From Flagellimonas amphidinii (GTDB taxonomy: Bacteria > Bacteroidota > Bacteroidia > Flavobacteriales > Flavobacteriaceae), in the NCBI RefSeq assembly GCF_013090115.1, contig NZ_JABFNN010000017.1, positions 124,001 to 188,000 of the forward strand: a stretch of 64,000 nucleotides of DNA. Reading direction: 5' to 3'. Below the pieces are notes generated by a model. That model had not been told where the DNA came from. It saw nothing but the letters and a program-made list of their open reading frames with translations, and did not search any database. Below are positions 47,606 through 57,041 of the stretch, one piece after another. The position numbers were made by a program, and so were the translations under genes. The first letter of the stretch is position 1. Each line of letters begins with the position of its first letter.

Positions 47606-49474
47606 ATGAAAAAACTGCTCTTATCCTCCATTATCGTTATCATAGGATTCACCTTCATTGGAAGGTTATCCTACTTGCAGCTTTTTCGCTTCTCTCCTGA
47701 TCAAACCTTGGAAGACCCAGCCATCAAAGCTATTTATGATTACCCTGAAAGAGGATATATTTATGACCGGAATGGGAAACTTTTGGTGGGAAATCAACCT
47801 GCATACGATGTCATGGTCATTCCTCGTGAAGTAAATCCCTTGGATACTTTGGAGTTTTGTGGGCTTTTGGGCATAGACAAAATTGCATTTATTGAAAAAA
47901 TGACCAAGGCACGAAGATATTCGCCCAGACTTCCATCCGTTTTGGTGCCGCAGTTGTCCAAAGAAGATTATGCGCGTCTTCAGGAAAAAATGAGGCATTT
48001 TGATGGTTTTTACATCCAAAAAAGGTCGTTAAGATATTATGCAACCAACAGTGCTGCCAATGTACTGGGCTATATTAGTGAAGTAGGGGAATGGGAACTG
48101 AAAAAAAATCCCTACTACCGTGCCGGTGAATTAAAGGGACATACGGGCATTGAAAAACAATACGAAGAAGTCCTCAGAGGTAGAAAAGGGGTTCAATTTG
48201 TTCAAAAGGACCGTTTTAATCGCGATATAGGCCCTTATAAAGGTGGAAAGCTGGATACCCTTCCAGAACAGGGAAAGGAAATCCTGATTACTCTGGACAA
48301 GACCTTGCAAGAGTACGGCGAAAAATTGATGCATGGCAAGCGGGGTGGCATCGTTGCCATTGAACCTAAATCAGGTGAAATTTTGGCCATGATCTCCGGT
48401 CCTACGTACGACCCCTCCCTTTTGGTCGGCAGGGAACGCTCCAAGAATTATTCAAAACTACATTACGATACCATTTCCAAACCCACATGGGACCGTTCTA
48501 TTTTGGCACATCCCTCGCCCGGATCCCCTTTTAAGATTCTTAATGCCCTGGTAGCCTTGCAAGAAGGGGTCATAGACACCGATACAAAATTCCGATGCTA
48601 TAATGGTTTTTATGTGGGCAATACTTTGAGAGGATGTCATTGCGGAGGAGGTGTACGTAATATGAACTCGGGAATCTACCATTCCTGCAATGCCTACTTT
48701 GCCGGAACCTTTAGAAAGATCTATGGCAAATACCCCACCACTGACGAGGGTATGGATGTCTGGGAAAAACATATGAGAAGCTTTGGCCTGGGAGACTATT
48801 TGGGAACGGACCTACCAACCGGAAGTCCTGGTCGAATTCCCAATAAGGCCTATTATGACCGTGCCTATGGCGATAATAGATGGTCCTCTTCGTATATTAT
48901 CTCCAATTCCATTGGGCAAGGAGAGGTAGCGGCCACGCCCCTACAACTGGCCAACATGACCGCCGCCATAGCCAATCGAGGTTATTTCTACACTCCCCAT
49001 GTGCTAAAAAGCATCGGAACTACCGGATCTATTGACCCCAGATACACTGAACCCCACTATACCACCATAGACCGCAAACATTTTGAACCTGTTATTGAAG
49101 GCATGGCCAATGTTTATAAATATGGTACTGCCCGATGGATCCAGGTTCCTGGAATTGAAATTGCCGGAAAAACAGGTACGGTTGAAAATTTCATCCGGGT
49201 AAATGGGGAACGTATGCAACTTACGGACCATTCCATTTTTGTGGCCTTCGCCCCTATAGAGAATCCCAAGATTGCCCTGGCAGTGTACATTGAAAATGGA
49301 TATTATGGCGGACGATATGCAGGTCATATTGCATCACTATTGATTGAAAAATATATAAAAGGTGAAATCACAAGAAAAGATTTGGAAAAACGCATGTTGG
49401 AAAAAACCTTGGAACATGAATATGCCAAACCTTATAGTGGAGAACCTTTTAAGATAAACGAATATGTCTGGTAA
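47606..49474 (+). CDS. mrdA: Penicillin-binding protein 2 (elongasome transpeptidase)
   Basis: A 622-residue class B PBP from ATG 47606 (an upstream TTG at 47594 is less likely). It has an N-terminal membrane anchor and a pedestal domain (YPERGYIYDRNGKLLVGNQ). The transpeptidase domain has the active-site SxxK as SPFK (in HPSPGSPFKIL), SCN (HSCNAYFAG) and KTG (GKTGTVENF). It crosslinks peptidoglycan with RodA during elongation. It overlaps rodA by 11 bp. Confidence 0.95.
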   Translation: MKKLLLSSIIVIIGFTFIGRLSYLQLFRFSPDQTLEDPAIKAIYDYPERGYIYDRNGKLLVGNQPAYDVMVIPREVNPLDTLEFCGLLGIDKIAFIEKMTKARRYSPRLPSVLVPQLSKEDYARLQEKMRHFDGFYIQKRSLRYYATNSAANVLGYISEVGEWELKKNPYYRAGELKGHTGIEKQYEEVLRGRKGVQFVQKDRFNRDIGPYKGGKLDTLPEQGKEILITLDKTLQEYGEKLMHGKRGGIVAIEPKSGEILAMISGPTYDPSLLVGRERSKNYSKLHYDTISKPTWDRSILAHPSPGSPFKILNALVALQEGVIDTDTKFRCYNGFYVGNTLRGCHCGGGVRNMNSGIYHSCNAYFAGTFRKIYGKYPTTDEGMDVWEKHMRSFGLGDYLGTDLPTGSPGRIPNKAYYDRAYGDNRWSSSYIISNSIGQGEVAATPLQLANMTAAIANRGYFYTPHVLKSIGTTGSIDPRYTEPHYTTIDRKHFEPVIEGMANVYKYGTARWIQVPGIEIAGKTGTVENFIRVNGERMQLTDHSIFVAFAPIENPKIALAVYIENGYYGGRYAGHIASLLIEKYIKGEITRKDLEKRMLEKTLEHEYAKPYSGEPFKINEYVW

Positions 49475-50747
49475 AGGGCTCTTTGGAAGAATAGATTGGC
49501 TTACTGTTTTTCTCTATGCACTTTTAGTCCTCATAGGGTGGGTCAATATTTATTCTACCACATTGACCGGCCCAGAAGCTTCAATTTTTGATTTTTCCAC
49601 ATTATATGGCAAACAGCTCTTTTTCATCGGATTGGCTTTTTGGGGAATTATCTTGGTGCTATTTGTCGAAGCTAACCTTTTTGAACGGTTTGCATCCATT
49701 TTTTATATTGTCTCCATTATACTATTGCTTGGTCTTTTTCTCTTCGGAAAAACAATAGCAGGAGCAACCTCTTGGTATGATTTAGGCTTCTTTAACCTTC
49801 AGCCATCAGAATTGGCCAAGGTTACGACCGCTTTGGCACTCGCCAAGTTTTTGAGTGATATACAAACCGATTTAAAAACAGGAAAACACCAACTATTTGC
49901 TGTCATAATCATTCTGATTCCTGCACTCTTAATACTCCCTCAACCTGATCCAGGAAGTGCTCTAATCTACTTTTCCCTGTTTTTTGTGCTCTTTAGAGAA
50001 GGATTCCCATTGTTTTACCTTGGAATATTATTGTTCATGGTAGTGTTGTTTACCACCACCTTGATGTTCGGAACTGTATGGGTGGCCATTGGCTTGGTAA
50101 TTCTCACAATTTTGATGTATACATTCAAGAAAGCATCTTTAAAAATCCCTTTCATTCCGGTAATTGGCACCATCATACTTTCCGTTCTTTTCTCCTTATC
50201 GGTTGATTTTGTCTACGACAATGTTTTTGAACAGCGCCACAGGGATCGTTTTGCTTTGTGGTTAAGCTTGGAAAAGGATGAAAGTAAGTTGGAGGAAATT
50301 CGGAAAACCATTGGCTATAATACCTATCAATCTGAAAAAGCCATTGAATCCGGAGGTTTTTTTGGAAAAGGTTTTCTGGAAGGAACACGTACAAAAGGGG
50401 ATTTTGTACCAGAACAACATACGGATTATATTTTTAGTTCTGTGGGTGAAGAATGGGGCTTTTTGGGAACGGTTTCTGTAATCCTACTTTTCTCTATTTT
50501 CTTTTTGAGACTGATACAACTTGCAGAAAGGCAAAAGAGCGACTTCAACCGAATGTACGGTTATGGTGTCATTTCCATTTTAGTGTTCCATTATTTTATC
50601 AATATAGGGATGGTGATAGGTCTATTACCCACCATTGGGGTTCCTCTACCGTTTTTTAGCTATGGTGGTTCTGGATTAATATTTTTCACCATGCTCTTGT
50701 TCATTTTCTTAAAGCTCGATTCGAACAGATTGAAAGATGGTATTTAA
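49464..50747 (+). CDS. rodA: SEDS glycosyltransferase RodA
   Basis: A 427-residue SEDS protein with about ten transmembrane helices. Family motifs are visible: GATSWYDLGFFNLQPSELAK, LPQPDPGSALIYF, FVPEQHTDYIFSSVGEEWGF and GVPLPFFSYGGSGL. It polymerises lipid II with PBP2. Its start lies inside mrdA (11-bp overlap) and its stop overlaps the convergent endonuclease stop by 4 bp. Confidence 0.95.
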   Translation: MSGKGLFGRIDWLTVFLYALLVLIGWVNIYSTTLTGPEASIFDFSTLYGKQLFFIGLAFWGIILVLFVEANLFERFASIFYIVSIILLLGLFLFGKTIAGATSWYDLGFFNLQPSELAKVTTALALAKFLSDIQTDLKTGKHQLFAVIIILIPALLILPQPDPGSALIYFSLFFVLFREGFPLFYLGILLFMVVLFTTTLMFGTVWVAIGLVILTILMYTFKKASLKIPFIPVIGTIILSVLFSLSVDFVYDNVFEQRHRDRFALWLSLEKDESKLEEIRKTIGYNTYQSEKAIESGGFFGKGFLEGTRTKGDFVPEQHTDYIFSSVGEEWGFLGTVSVILLFSIFFLRLIQLAERQKSDFNRMYGYGVISILVFHYFINIGMVIGLLPTIGVPLPFFSYGGSGLIFFTMLLFIFLKLDSNRLKDGI

Positions 50748-51541
50748 AATTTCCAACCAGATTTTTGTATTTGTCCCTCAACTTTTTCCTGCCAATCTTT
50801 AGATTGCTTTTCAAAAAAATCAATCCCGGTAATGTTTTCAACTTGATCTATGGAAACCAAAAAGTGCTGTATGGATTGCCCTGATGGTTCATTGGGTATC
50901 AAAAAAGCCAACGCGCTAGATGAATCATCATTATTTCTAAGTATTATTTTGTAAAAATGGTCCGGGACATCCACATCCTCTGTTCCAATCTCCTCCAGTC
51001 CATCTTCCAAGACACCTCCAGTAACAACAATCAAATCCCCATACTTTTTGCACCAAAAGCGTACTTGTTGTTCCAATCGGTTCCAAACACCTGCATTAAA
51101 TTCCCTGTCCTGAGGGCTGATGTTACTGGTATAAAACGTTTCATTATAGGCGTATTCCGAAAATCTTCTGTCTCCTGCCGGGCATAAGTGCCCCCTGTCA
51201 TATCCAGAACCTCTATAATTTTTCCAGTCTGCGGACTTGCTTTTTACTTTTGGGTCTTCAATAAAGTAGGGTCTTTCTCGATCATCATAGGTTAGGTGTT
51301 CTTTCTTTAGTTGATAGGCCACCCACTCTGCCTGTTCATGTGGTTCACTATAAGACAAGACAAAATGCTCGTGTTGCACAATCATTCCGGTTGTAGATCT
51401 AGGCAACCAATCTTTATCCATACCATTGTGAGCATCAGCTTTAGGGTTGGAATATTTGGCAGGGGTGTAGAAATTTTCAAATAGCCAAAAGCCAACGATA
51501 CAGATTATTAAAAGTAGGGTGTATATGGTTTTATTTTTCAA
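50744..51541 (-). CDS. DNA/RNA non-specific endonuclease (beta-beta-alpha-metal)
   Basis: A 265-residue nuclease of the NucA/Serratia type. An N-terminal membrane anchor or signal (residues 5-24, IYTLLLIICIVGFWLFENF) precedes the catalytic Asp115-Arg-Gly-His118 motif (GYDRGHLCPAGDRR) and the metal-binding Asn region (YTSNISPQDREFNAGVWNRLEQQVR). It probably cuts extracellular or periplasmic nucleic acid for nutrient scavenging. A terminator separates it from the upstream protease gene. Confidence 0.92.
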   Translation of the reverse strand: MKNKTIYTLLLIICIVGFWLFENFYTPAKYSNPKADAHNGMDKDWLPRSTTGMIVQHEHFVLSYSEPHEQAEWVAYQLKKEHLTYDDRERPYFIEDPKVKSKSADWKNYRGSGYDRGHLCPAGDRRFSEYAYNETFYTSNISPQDREFNAGVWNRLEQQVRFWCKKYGDLIVVTGGVLEDGLEEIGTEDVDVPDHFYKIILRNNDDSSSALAFLIPNEPSGQSIQHFLVSIDQVENITGIDFFEKQSKDWQEKVEGQIQKSGWKF

Positions 51542-51578
51542 ACCTAAAGATTTGGTGCAAAACTAAACATCTCTTCAA

Positions 51579-51605
51579 TAAAAAAGCCAACCGAAATGGC
51601 TGGCT
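51579..51605 (-). terminator. Terminator after the prc gene
   Basis: On the minus strand AGCCAGCC, a 5-base loop, GGTTGGCT, then six T residues. One mismatch in the stem; it sits 24 bp after the protease stop. Confidence 0.7.
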
Positions 51606-51628
51606 AATATTTTTCAGAGACAATTGAA

Positions 51629-53803
51629 TTATCCCTTTACACTAGCTAACTTACGCTCAGTGCTCTTGATATTGTTCAATTGAAGGTCTTTCAACACATT
51701 TACCGCTTCTTCAACATAAATATCTTTAGCTAAATTTTTGTGCCATCTGTCCCTTTTCTCACGAAGCACTGAATCTTGGGTAAACAATTCCGTTTCGTAT
51801 TTTAGAGATTGGAAGGTAAGCTTAGAGTCATAATCCCTTAAGCTATTGAATTTCTCTGAACGCTTTTTGGCTTCGTCTCCCTTCTTAACGTAAGAATCAT
51901 AGCTCAGGGAAATAATTGTTTCATCCTGTTGCTCTTTCAACCATTTAGCATTCTCCTCAATCAATTTGATCTGAGCATTGTTGGCCATCCTTTTCTTGCT
52001 ATTGGACACGGTGGTTTCAAAATCGATATAACCATCCCAAGCTTCATAATCCGCCGGAGTAATTTTATCCCACCCCAGTGGGTTTTCTTGATCACGCTCA
52101 CCCAAATCGATATAGCTGTATTTGTCCGGAACAACAATGTCGCTCTTTACACCTTCCAACTGGGTTGAACCCCCATTGATCCTGTAAAATTTCTGAGTGG
52201 TCAGTTTTATGGCTCCCAAGTCACCATGCTCATTGCTTCGCACGATATTATCCAAAGGAATTACATTTTGTACGGTTCCTTTTCCAAAAGTTTGCTTACT
52301 TCCAATGACTACGGCTCTTTTATAATCCTGCATAGCAGCAGCCAAAATTTCCGAGGCAGAGGCAGAAAGTTCGTTCACCAATATTACCAAGGGACCATCC
52401 CACTGAATGCGTTCATCCTTGTCTTCATGCACTTCTTTACGCTGACCTGATGAGCGTACCTGCACAATTGGCCCATCTTTGATGAACAACCCGGCCATTT
52501 CCACAACAGTTTTTAGGGAACCTCCTCCATTATCTCTTAAATCAAGTACAATTCCTTCAACGCCTTCTTCTTTTAAACGCTCTACTTCTTTGGCAACATC
52601 GGTGGCTGCATTTCTTTCAGTATAATCCTCAAAATCTACATAAAACTTGGGTAGATTGATCAAACCAAATTTATTGTCATCTTTTTCAATGGTTGCCGAT
52701 TTGGCGTAAGATTCCTCCAACTCCACAACATCGCGCGTAATTGAAACCTCCTCAATGGTACCATCAACCTTTCTAACGGTAAGGTCCACAATGGTTCCTT
52801 TAGGGCCTTTTATCAATTTGATGGCATCGTCCAATCGCATACCAACAATGTCTGTTGGTTCATCTCCATCTTGGCCCACTTTTAATATTTCATCGCCTAC
52901 TTCAAGGCTTTGCTCTCTCCATACGGGACCTCCAGAGATGATTTCAACTATTTTGGCTCCTTCTGGTTTTTTCTGCAAACGAGCTCCAATCCCCTCAAAT
53001 TTACCAGACATTCCGATGTCAAATTTTTCTTTGTCGTCAGGAGCAAAATAGAAAGTGTGGGGATCAAACTCTTCAACTATGGTATTAATGTATTGCACAA
53101 ACCAATCTTGACGATCTAAATCGTCAATGAAATCGAAAAATTCATTCAAGGTATTCTTGGTATTTTCCCTAGCCTCTTCTTCCGTCAACTGTTTATTAAC
53201 TTTCATGGGAATTGCACTGAACGAATAGGATTGTGAAGCAATTTCATCACCTACAGACTGCTGAATTTCCACTATTTTGTTTTCCACCTTGTTTTCAAAA
53301 ACAGCCAATGTATTGTATTTCAGCTGTTTTCTCCAGCGTTCTTTCAATTGTTTTTTATTAGCCGCAAACTCTTGGTTTTTGTAATCAATATTGATGGTCT
53401 CATCAATGGTATAATCAAAAGGTTTGGTCAAGACTTCAGTATAAATCTCTTTTGCCTCATCCATACGCTTCATTAAACGTTGATACACTACATTGAAGAA
53501 TGTAATATCCGTATTACGAATTTCATCATCAATCATGAATCTGTATTTCTCAAATTCACGAATATCACTTTGCAAAAAATATCTTTTTGTAGGATCAAGG
53601 ATATCAATAAAATCATCAAAAACATTGGAGCTGAAATTGTCATTCAAATCCTTAGGTTCATAATGTCCACGTTCCAATACGTAGGTAATCAGATCCAACA
53701 ACAATTTATCCTTGTCGTCGTTTTCAAAAGATTTGTTGGTAAAACTGCAGGACGCCACTGCTACAAGTATTATTAATAGCGCCAATATGAAGTTCTTTTT
53801 CAT
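51629..53803 (-). CDS. prc: C-terminal processing (tail-specific) protease Prc, S41A
   Basis: A 724-residue periplasmic protease lipoprotein (lipobox VASC19). A long N-terminal helical domain (tail-specific protease N-terminal) is followed by a PDZ domain (about 250-345, GIGARLQKKPEGAKIVEIISGGPVW) and the S41 core. The core holds the nucleophile Ser in NELSASASEILAAAM and the Lys in GSKQTFGKG. A DUF3340-type C-terminal domain follows. It trims or degrades envelope proteins with nonpolar C-termini. Confidence 0.95.
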   Translation of the reverse strand: MKKNFILALLIILVAVASCSFTNKSFENDDKDKLLLDLITYVLERGHYEPKDLNDNFSSNVFDDFIDILDPTKRYFLQSDIREFEKYRFMIDDEIRNTDITFFNVVYQRLMKRMDEAKEIYTEVLTKPFDYTIDETINIDYKNQEFAANKKQLKERWRKQLKYNTLAVFENKVENKIVEIQQSVGDEIASQSYSFSAIPMKVNKQLTEEEARENTKNTLNEFFDFIDDLDRQDWFVQYINTIVEEFDPHTFYFAPDDKEKFDIGMSGKFEGIGARLQKKPEGAKIVEIISGGPVWREQSLEVGDEILKVGQDGDEPTDIVGMRLDDAIKLIKGPKGTIVDLTVRKVDGTIEEVSITRDVVELEESYAKSATIEKDDNKFGLINLPKFYVDFEDYTERNAATDVAKEVERLKEEGVEGIVLDLRDNGGGSLKTVVEMAGLFIKDGPIVQVRSSGQRKEVHEDKDERIQWDGPLVILVNELSASASEILAAAMQDYKRAVVIGSKQTFGKGTVQNVIPLDNIVRSNEHGDLGAIKLTTQKFYRINGGSTQLEGVKSDIVVPDKYSYIDLGERDQENPLGWDKITPADYEAWDGYIDFETTVSNSKKRMANNAQIKLIEENAKWLKEQQDETIISLSYDSYVKKGDEAKKRSEKFNSLRDYDSKLTFQSLKYETELFTQDSVLREKRDRWHKNLAKDIYVEEAVNVLKDLQLNNIKSTERKLASVKG

Positions 53804-53822
53804 AAATTTTTCTTTGTGGGAG

Positions 53823-53850
53823 CGAATTTATCTGACCATATACTGCCAAA
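53823..53850 (-). promoter_or_regulatory. Weak promoter candidate for prc
   Basis: On the minus strand TTTG (53850-53847), a 16-bp spacer, then TAAATTCG (53830-53823), one base off TAnnTTTG, 19 bases upstream of the ATG. Confidence 0.28.
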
Positions 53851-54005
53851 TCTTCATTACGTCATCCGTAGTTTCTAGTTATATGGATTCCCTAAGATAC
53901 TGAAAAAACCGTGCCAGTCCTGTAGATACCATTTAATTTTTTGTTAAACGGCCTAGGCTCCATATCCTTATGAAAAACGTATTTTTACGCCATTAATTAT
54001 ACAAC

Positions 54006-54779
54006 ATGGAAAAACCACTCATTCTGGTTACCAATGATGATGGAATCACAGCTCCTGGACTTAGGGCTCTGATCAAGATTATGAAAGAGATTGGGGATGT
54101 CGTTGTAGTGGCACCAGATAGTCCGCAATCTGGAATGGGGCACGCTATTACTGTTGATAGCACCTTGTTTTCCAAAAAAGTGGTCATTGACCAAAATGAA
54201 GGAGCCCCAACGGAATATAGCTGCAGTGGAACTCCAGCGGATTGCGTAAAATTGGCGCTACGCGTCATTTTGGACAGAAAACCTGACATCTGCGTGAGTG
54301 GAATCAATCATGGAGCCAATTCTTCTATCAATGTTATTTACTCTGGCACCATGAGCGCTGCCATTGAAGCTGGAATTGAGGGAATACCCGCTATTGGTTT
54401 TTCTTTATGCGATTATTCTTGGGAAGCCAATTTTGAGCCTGCCCTGTCCTCTATCAAAAAAATAGTTTTGGAAGCTCTAAACAATGGCATTCCCAAAGGG
54501 ACCGTACTAAACGTAAACATTCCAAGAACTTCTGATAAGCCCAAGGGCGTTAAAGTTTGTAGACAGGCCAGAGGTAATTGGAAAGAGCAATTTGACGAAC
54601 GTACAAGTCCATCTGGTAAAAACTATTATTGGCTGACCGGCGAATTTGAACTTTTAGATAAGGGCGAGGACACAGACGAATGGGCATTGGCACAAGACTA
54701 CATTTCGGTAGTTCCAACACAGTTTGACCTTACTGCGCACCATGCCATACATCAAATAAATAACTGGAATTTAGAATGA
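54006..54779 (+). CDS. surE: 5'/3'-nucleotidase SurE
   Basis: A 257-residue SurE nucleotidase. The N-terminal VTNDDGITAPGL motif has the two metal-binding aspartates; DSPQSGMGHAITV and CVSGINHGANSS supply the remaining ligands. It dephosphorylates nucleoside monophosphates. It starts the surE-lpxB-comEC operon, and its stop overlaps the next ATG by 4 bp. Confidence 0.96.
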   Translation: MEKPLILVTNDDGITAPGLRALIKIMKEIGDVVVVAPDSPQSGMGHAITVDSTLFSKKVVIDQNEGAPTEYSCSGTPADCVKLALRVILDRKPDICVSGINHGANSSINVIYSGTMSAAIEAGIEGIPAIGFSLCDYSWEANFEPALSSIKKIVLEALNNGIPKGTVLNVNIPRTSDKPKGVKVCRQARGNWKEQFDERTSPSGKNYYWLTGEFELLDKGEDTDEWALAQDYISVVPTQFDLTAHHAIHQINNWNLE

Positions 54780-55063
54780 ACAACAGAAAAGAAATATTGA
54801 TTGGTTTTTTGGTAGGTATTATTGCGAACACCTTCGGAACCCTAATTTACATTCTTCTTTTTTCAGATTTAGGTATTTTGGAGACTTTCCAAGCTGCCAA
54901 AAGCCAAGGGTATTTGGGTAGTTTGCTTGCGTTGGGAGCCATATTGAATCTTTTGGCATTCTTTGGTTTCCTTCGAATAAAAAGGGAACACAGGGCAAGA
55001 GGAGTAATGATTGCAACCTTGTTGACCGCTTTGATTATTTTGTTCTATAAAGTATTTGGATAA
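54776..55063 (+). CDS. Small three-helix membrane protein of unknown function
   Basis: A 95-residue protein with three hydrophobic helices (ILIGFLVGIIANTFGTLIYIL, YLGSLLALGAILNLLAFFGF, VMIATLLTALIILFYKVFG) separated by short charged loops. I do not recognise a named family. The ATGA overlap with surE and a 22-bp gap to lpxB show it belongs to this operon. It could help lipid A synthesis, but nothing in the sequence proves that. Confidence 0.8.
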   Translation: MNNRKEILIGFLVGIIANTFGTLIYILLFSDLGILETFQAAKSQGYLGSLLALGAILNLLAFFGFLRIKREHRARGVMIATLLTALIILFYKVFG

Positions 55064-55085
55064 ACCTGCCATCAGCAAATAGCCC

Positions 55086-56195
55086 ATGAAGTACTACATC
55101 ATAGCCGGTGAAGCCTCTGGAGACCTGCATGGTTCCAACCTCATCAAAGCTCTTATAAAAGAGGATGAAGAGGCGCAAATTCGTTGTTGGGGTGGTGATT
55201 TAATGCAAAATGCTGGAGGACAATTGGCCAAACACTATAAAGAAATGGCCTTTATGGGGTTTTTGGAGGTCATCAAGAACATCCCAACCATTTTTAAAAA
55301 CATTGCATTTTGTAAAGAAGACATTCAAAAGTTTAATCCGGATATCGTCATTTTTATTGATTTTTCAGGATTTAACCTTCGCATTGCCAAATGGGCCAAG
55401 AAACAGGGCTTTAAAACCAATTACTACATCTCTCCACAAATATGGGCGTCACGGGAGGGTAGAATCAAAAAAATCAAAAGGGATATTGACAGCATGTACG
55501 TGATCCTTCCTTTTGAAAAAGAGTTTTATGAAAAAAAACATGGTTACCCCGTAAATTTTGTAGGCCATCCATTGATTGATGCCATAGAGAATACTGAACT
55601 TGCAGACGAAGCTACCTTCCGAAGTGAAAACAATCTTGACCCACAAAAACCAATCATTGCATTACTTCCTGGTAGCAGACGACAAGAAGTACAAAAGATG
55701 TTGTCGATAATGCTCTCCGTACAAAAGGATTTTGCCGATTATCAATTTGTAATCGCCGGCGCCCCGAGCCTTCCAGATGTTTTTTACACTTCTTTTTTGA
55801 ACGGAAATGTAAGTTTTGTATCCAACCAGACCTATTCATTATTGAAACATTCGCATGCTGCATTGGTCACCAGCGGAACCGCGACTTTGGAAACAGCTCT
55901 TTTTGAAATCCCTCAAGTGGTGTGCTACAAAGGAAATTGGATTTCTTATCAAATTGCCAAGCGAATCATTACATTGGATTTCATTTCACTGGTGAATTTA
56001 ATTATGGGCAAAGAAGTTGTCAAAGAATTGATTCAAAATGAATTAACTTCCAAAAACCTAAAGGTTGAACTATCAAAAATAATTGAAGGAGAAAACAGGA
56101 AACGCATCTTGACCGACTACAAAACACTAAAGAAAAAATTGGGCGGAAAAGGCGCCAGTCAATTGGCGGCCCAATTAATCGTCAAAAATGCTTAG
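55086..56195 (+). CDS. lpxB: Lipid-A-disaccharide synthase LpxB
   Basis: A 369-residue GT19 enzyme that joins lipid X and UDP-diacylglucosamine in lipid A biosynthesis. The start MKYYIIAGEASGDLHG, the PQIWASREGRIKKIK stretch, LPGSRRQEV and SGTATLETALF motifs are diagnostic. It acts at the inner face of the cytoplasmic membrane. It is the third gene of the surE operon. Confidence 0.96.
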   Translation: MKYYIIAGEASGDLHGSNLIKALIKEDEEAQIRCWGGDLMQNAGGQLAKHYKEMAFMGFLEVIKNIPTIFKNIAFCKEDIQKFNPDIVIFIDFSGFNLRIAKWAKKQGFKTNYYISPQIWASREGRIKKIKRDIDSMYVILPFEKEFYEKKHGYPVNFVGHPLIDAIENTELADEATFRSENNLDPQKPIIALLPGSRRQEVQKMLSIMLSVQKDFADYQFVIAGAPSLPDVFYTSFLNGNVSFVSNQTYSLLKHSHAALVTSGTATLETALFEIPQVVCYKGNWISYQIAKRIITLDFISLVNLIMGKEVVKELIQNELTSKNLKVELSKIIEGENRKRILTDYKTLKKKLGGKGASQLAAQLIVKNA

Positions 56196-56229
56196 ATTTA
56201 GCTTCCGAGAATGTAAAACTATTTCTTGG

Positions 56230-56772
56230 ATGCTTAAAAAAACCCTTTTCTTACTATTGTTTTTTGCCGTAGTGGCCTGTGGGCCGGGCAAAAGAAAACG
56301 TACCTACAGCAAGACCCGAACCGTTTCGGTAGAGGGGTCCACCGAAGACACATCTTCCCGAAAATCCAGAAAGGAAGAACGAAAAAACAACAAGGCAGAG
56401 GCCATTATTTCCACGGCCATGACTTTTTCCGGAACGCGATACAAATATGGGGGCACTACCAAAAGAGGTATGGATTGCTCTGGATTGATCTATGTTGCAT
56501 TACAGGAAAATGACATTGCATTTCCCCGAACTTCTTACCTCATGGCCCGCGAAGGACAACCCATAAAAGTGAGGCAAGTTCAAAAAGGAGATCTTCTCTT
56601 TTTCAAGACCAGCAAAAGTGGAAACCGTATCAACCATGTAGGATTAGTGGTAGATGTAAAAGGTGACGATGTAAAATTTATTCACGCCACAACCTCCAGA
56701 GGCGTTTTGGTGTCTTCCCTACGGGAAGGGTATTGGAACTATGCTTTTGTTAAAGCCATGCGTATTCTTTAA
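56230..56772 (+). CDS. NlpC/P60 (C40) peptidase lipoprotein
   Basis: A 180-residue cell-wall peptidase. ATG 56230 gives MLKKTLFLLLFFAVVAC17, a clean lipobox; the upstream ATG 56188, inside lpxB, would add 14 residues before the signal and is rejected. The catalytic triad is Cys83 (MDCSGLIYVAL), His136 (RINHVGLVVD) and His152 (FIHATTSRG). It probably cuts the gamma-D-Glu-meso-DAP bond in murein peptides. Its stop overlaps the comEC start (TAATG). Confidence 0.92.
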   Translation: MLKKTLFLLLFFAVVACGPGKRKRTYSKTRTVSVEGSTEDTSSRKSRKEERKNNKAEAIISTAMTFSGTRYKYGGTTKRGMDCSGLIYVALQENDIAFPRTSYLMAREGQPIKVRQVQKGDLLFFKTSKSGNRINHVGLVVDVKGDDVKFIHATTSRGVLVSSLREGYWNYAFVKAMRIL

Positions 56773-57041
56773 TGCGCGTTTTTGATTTTGTGTCAATTCG
56801 ATTGACGCTATACCTTATTGTAGGTATTCTGCTGGGCTTTTATTTTGAAATAACCCCACAAATCTCTGTCATTACCCTATTGGTTTTGCTGCTGGTTTTC
56901 TATGGATTGAAAGTCAAACAATCACGAGAAGGATTTCCTTATTTTGAAAATCACCACCGCACTAATAACCGTACTTGTTGGCGTTTTTGTGGTAGGTATA
57001 CAGATTTCTACAGGGTTAAAAAATCATTATTCCCATCATGA
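56772..57041 (+). pseudogene. comEC: N-terminal piece of comEC, separated by a frameshift
   Basis: A reading frame starting at ATG 56772, coupled to the previous stop (TAATG), encodes two ComEC-like N-terminal helices (LTLYLIVGILLGFYFEI, VITLLVLLLVFYGL). After about residue 59 (Glu, in FPYFE) it degenerates into non-hydrophobic sequence and stops at 57041. The frame at 56950 onward continues naturally as ITTALITVLVGVFVVGIQ. One extra base in the GAAAATC run at 56946-56952 would explain this. Together the parts give about 675 residues, the flavobacterial ComEC length. Confidence 0.75.

Noticed and set aside
56772-57041. The 89-codon frame as an independent small membrane protein
   Set aside because: Its last 30 residues are polar, and the frame-shifted downstream sequence completes a ComEC protein of normal length, so it is better explained as part of comEC.
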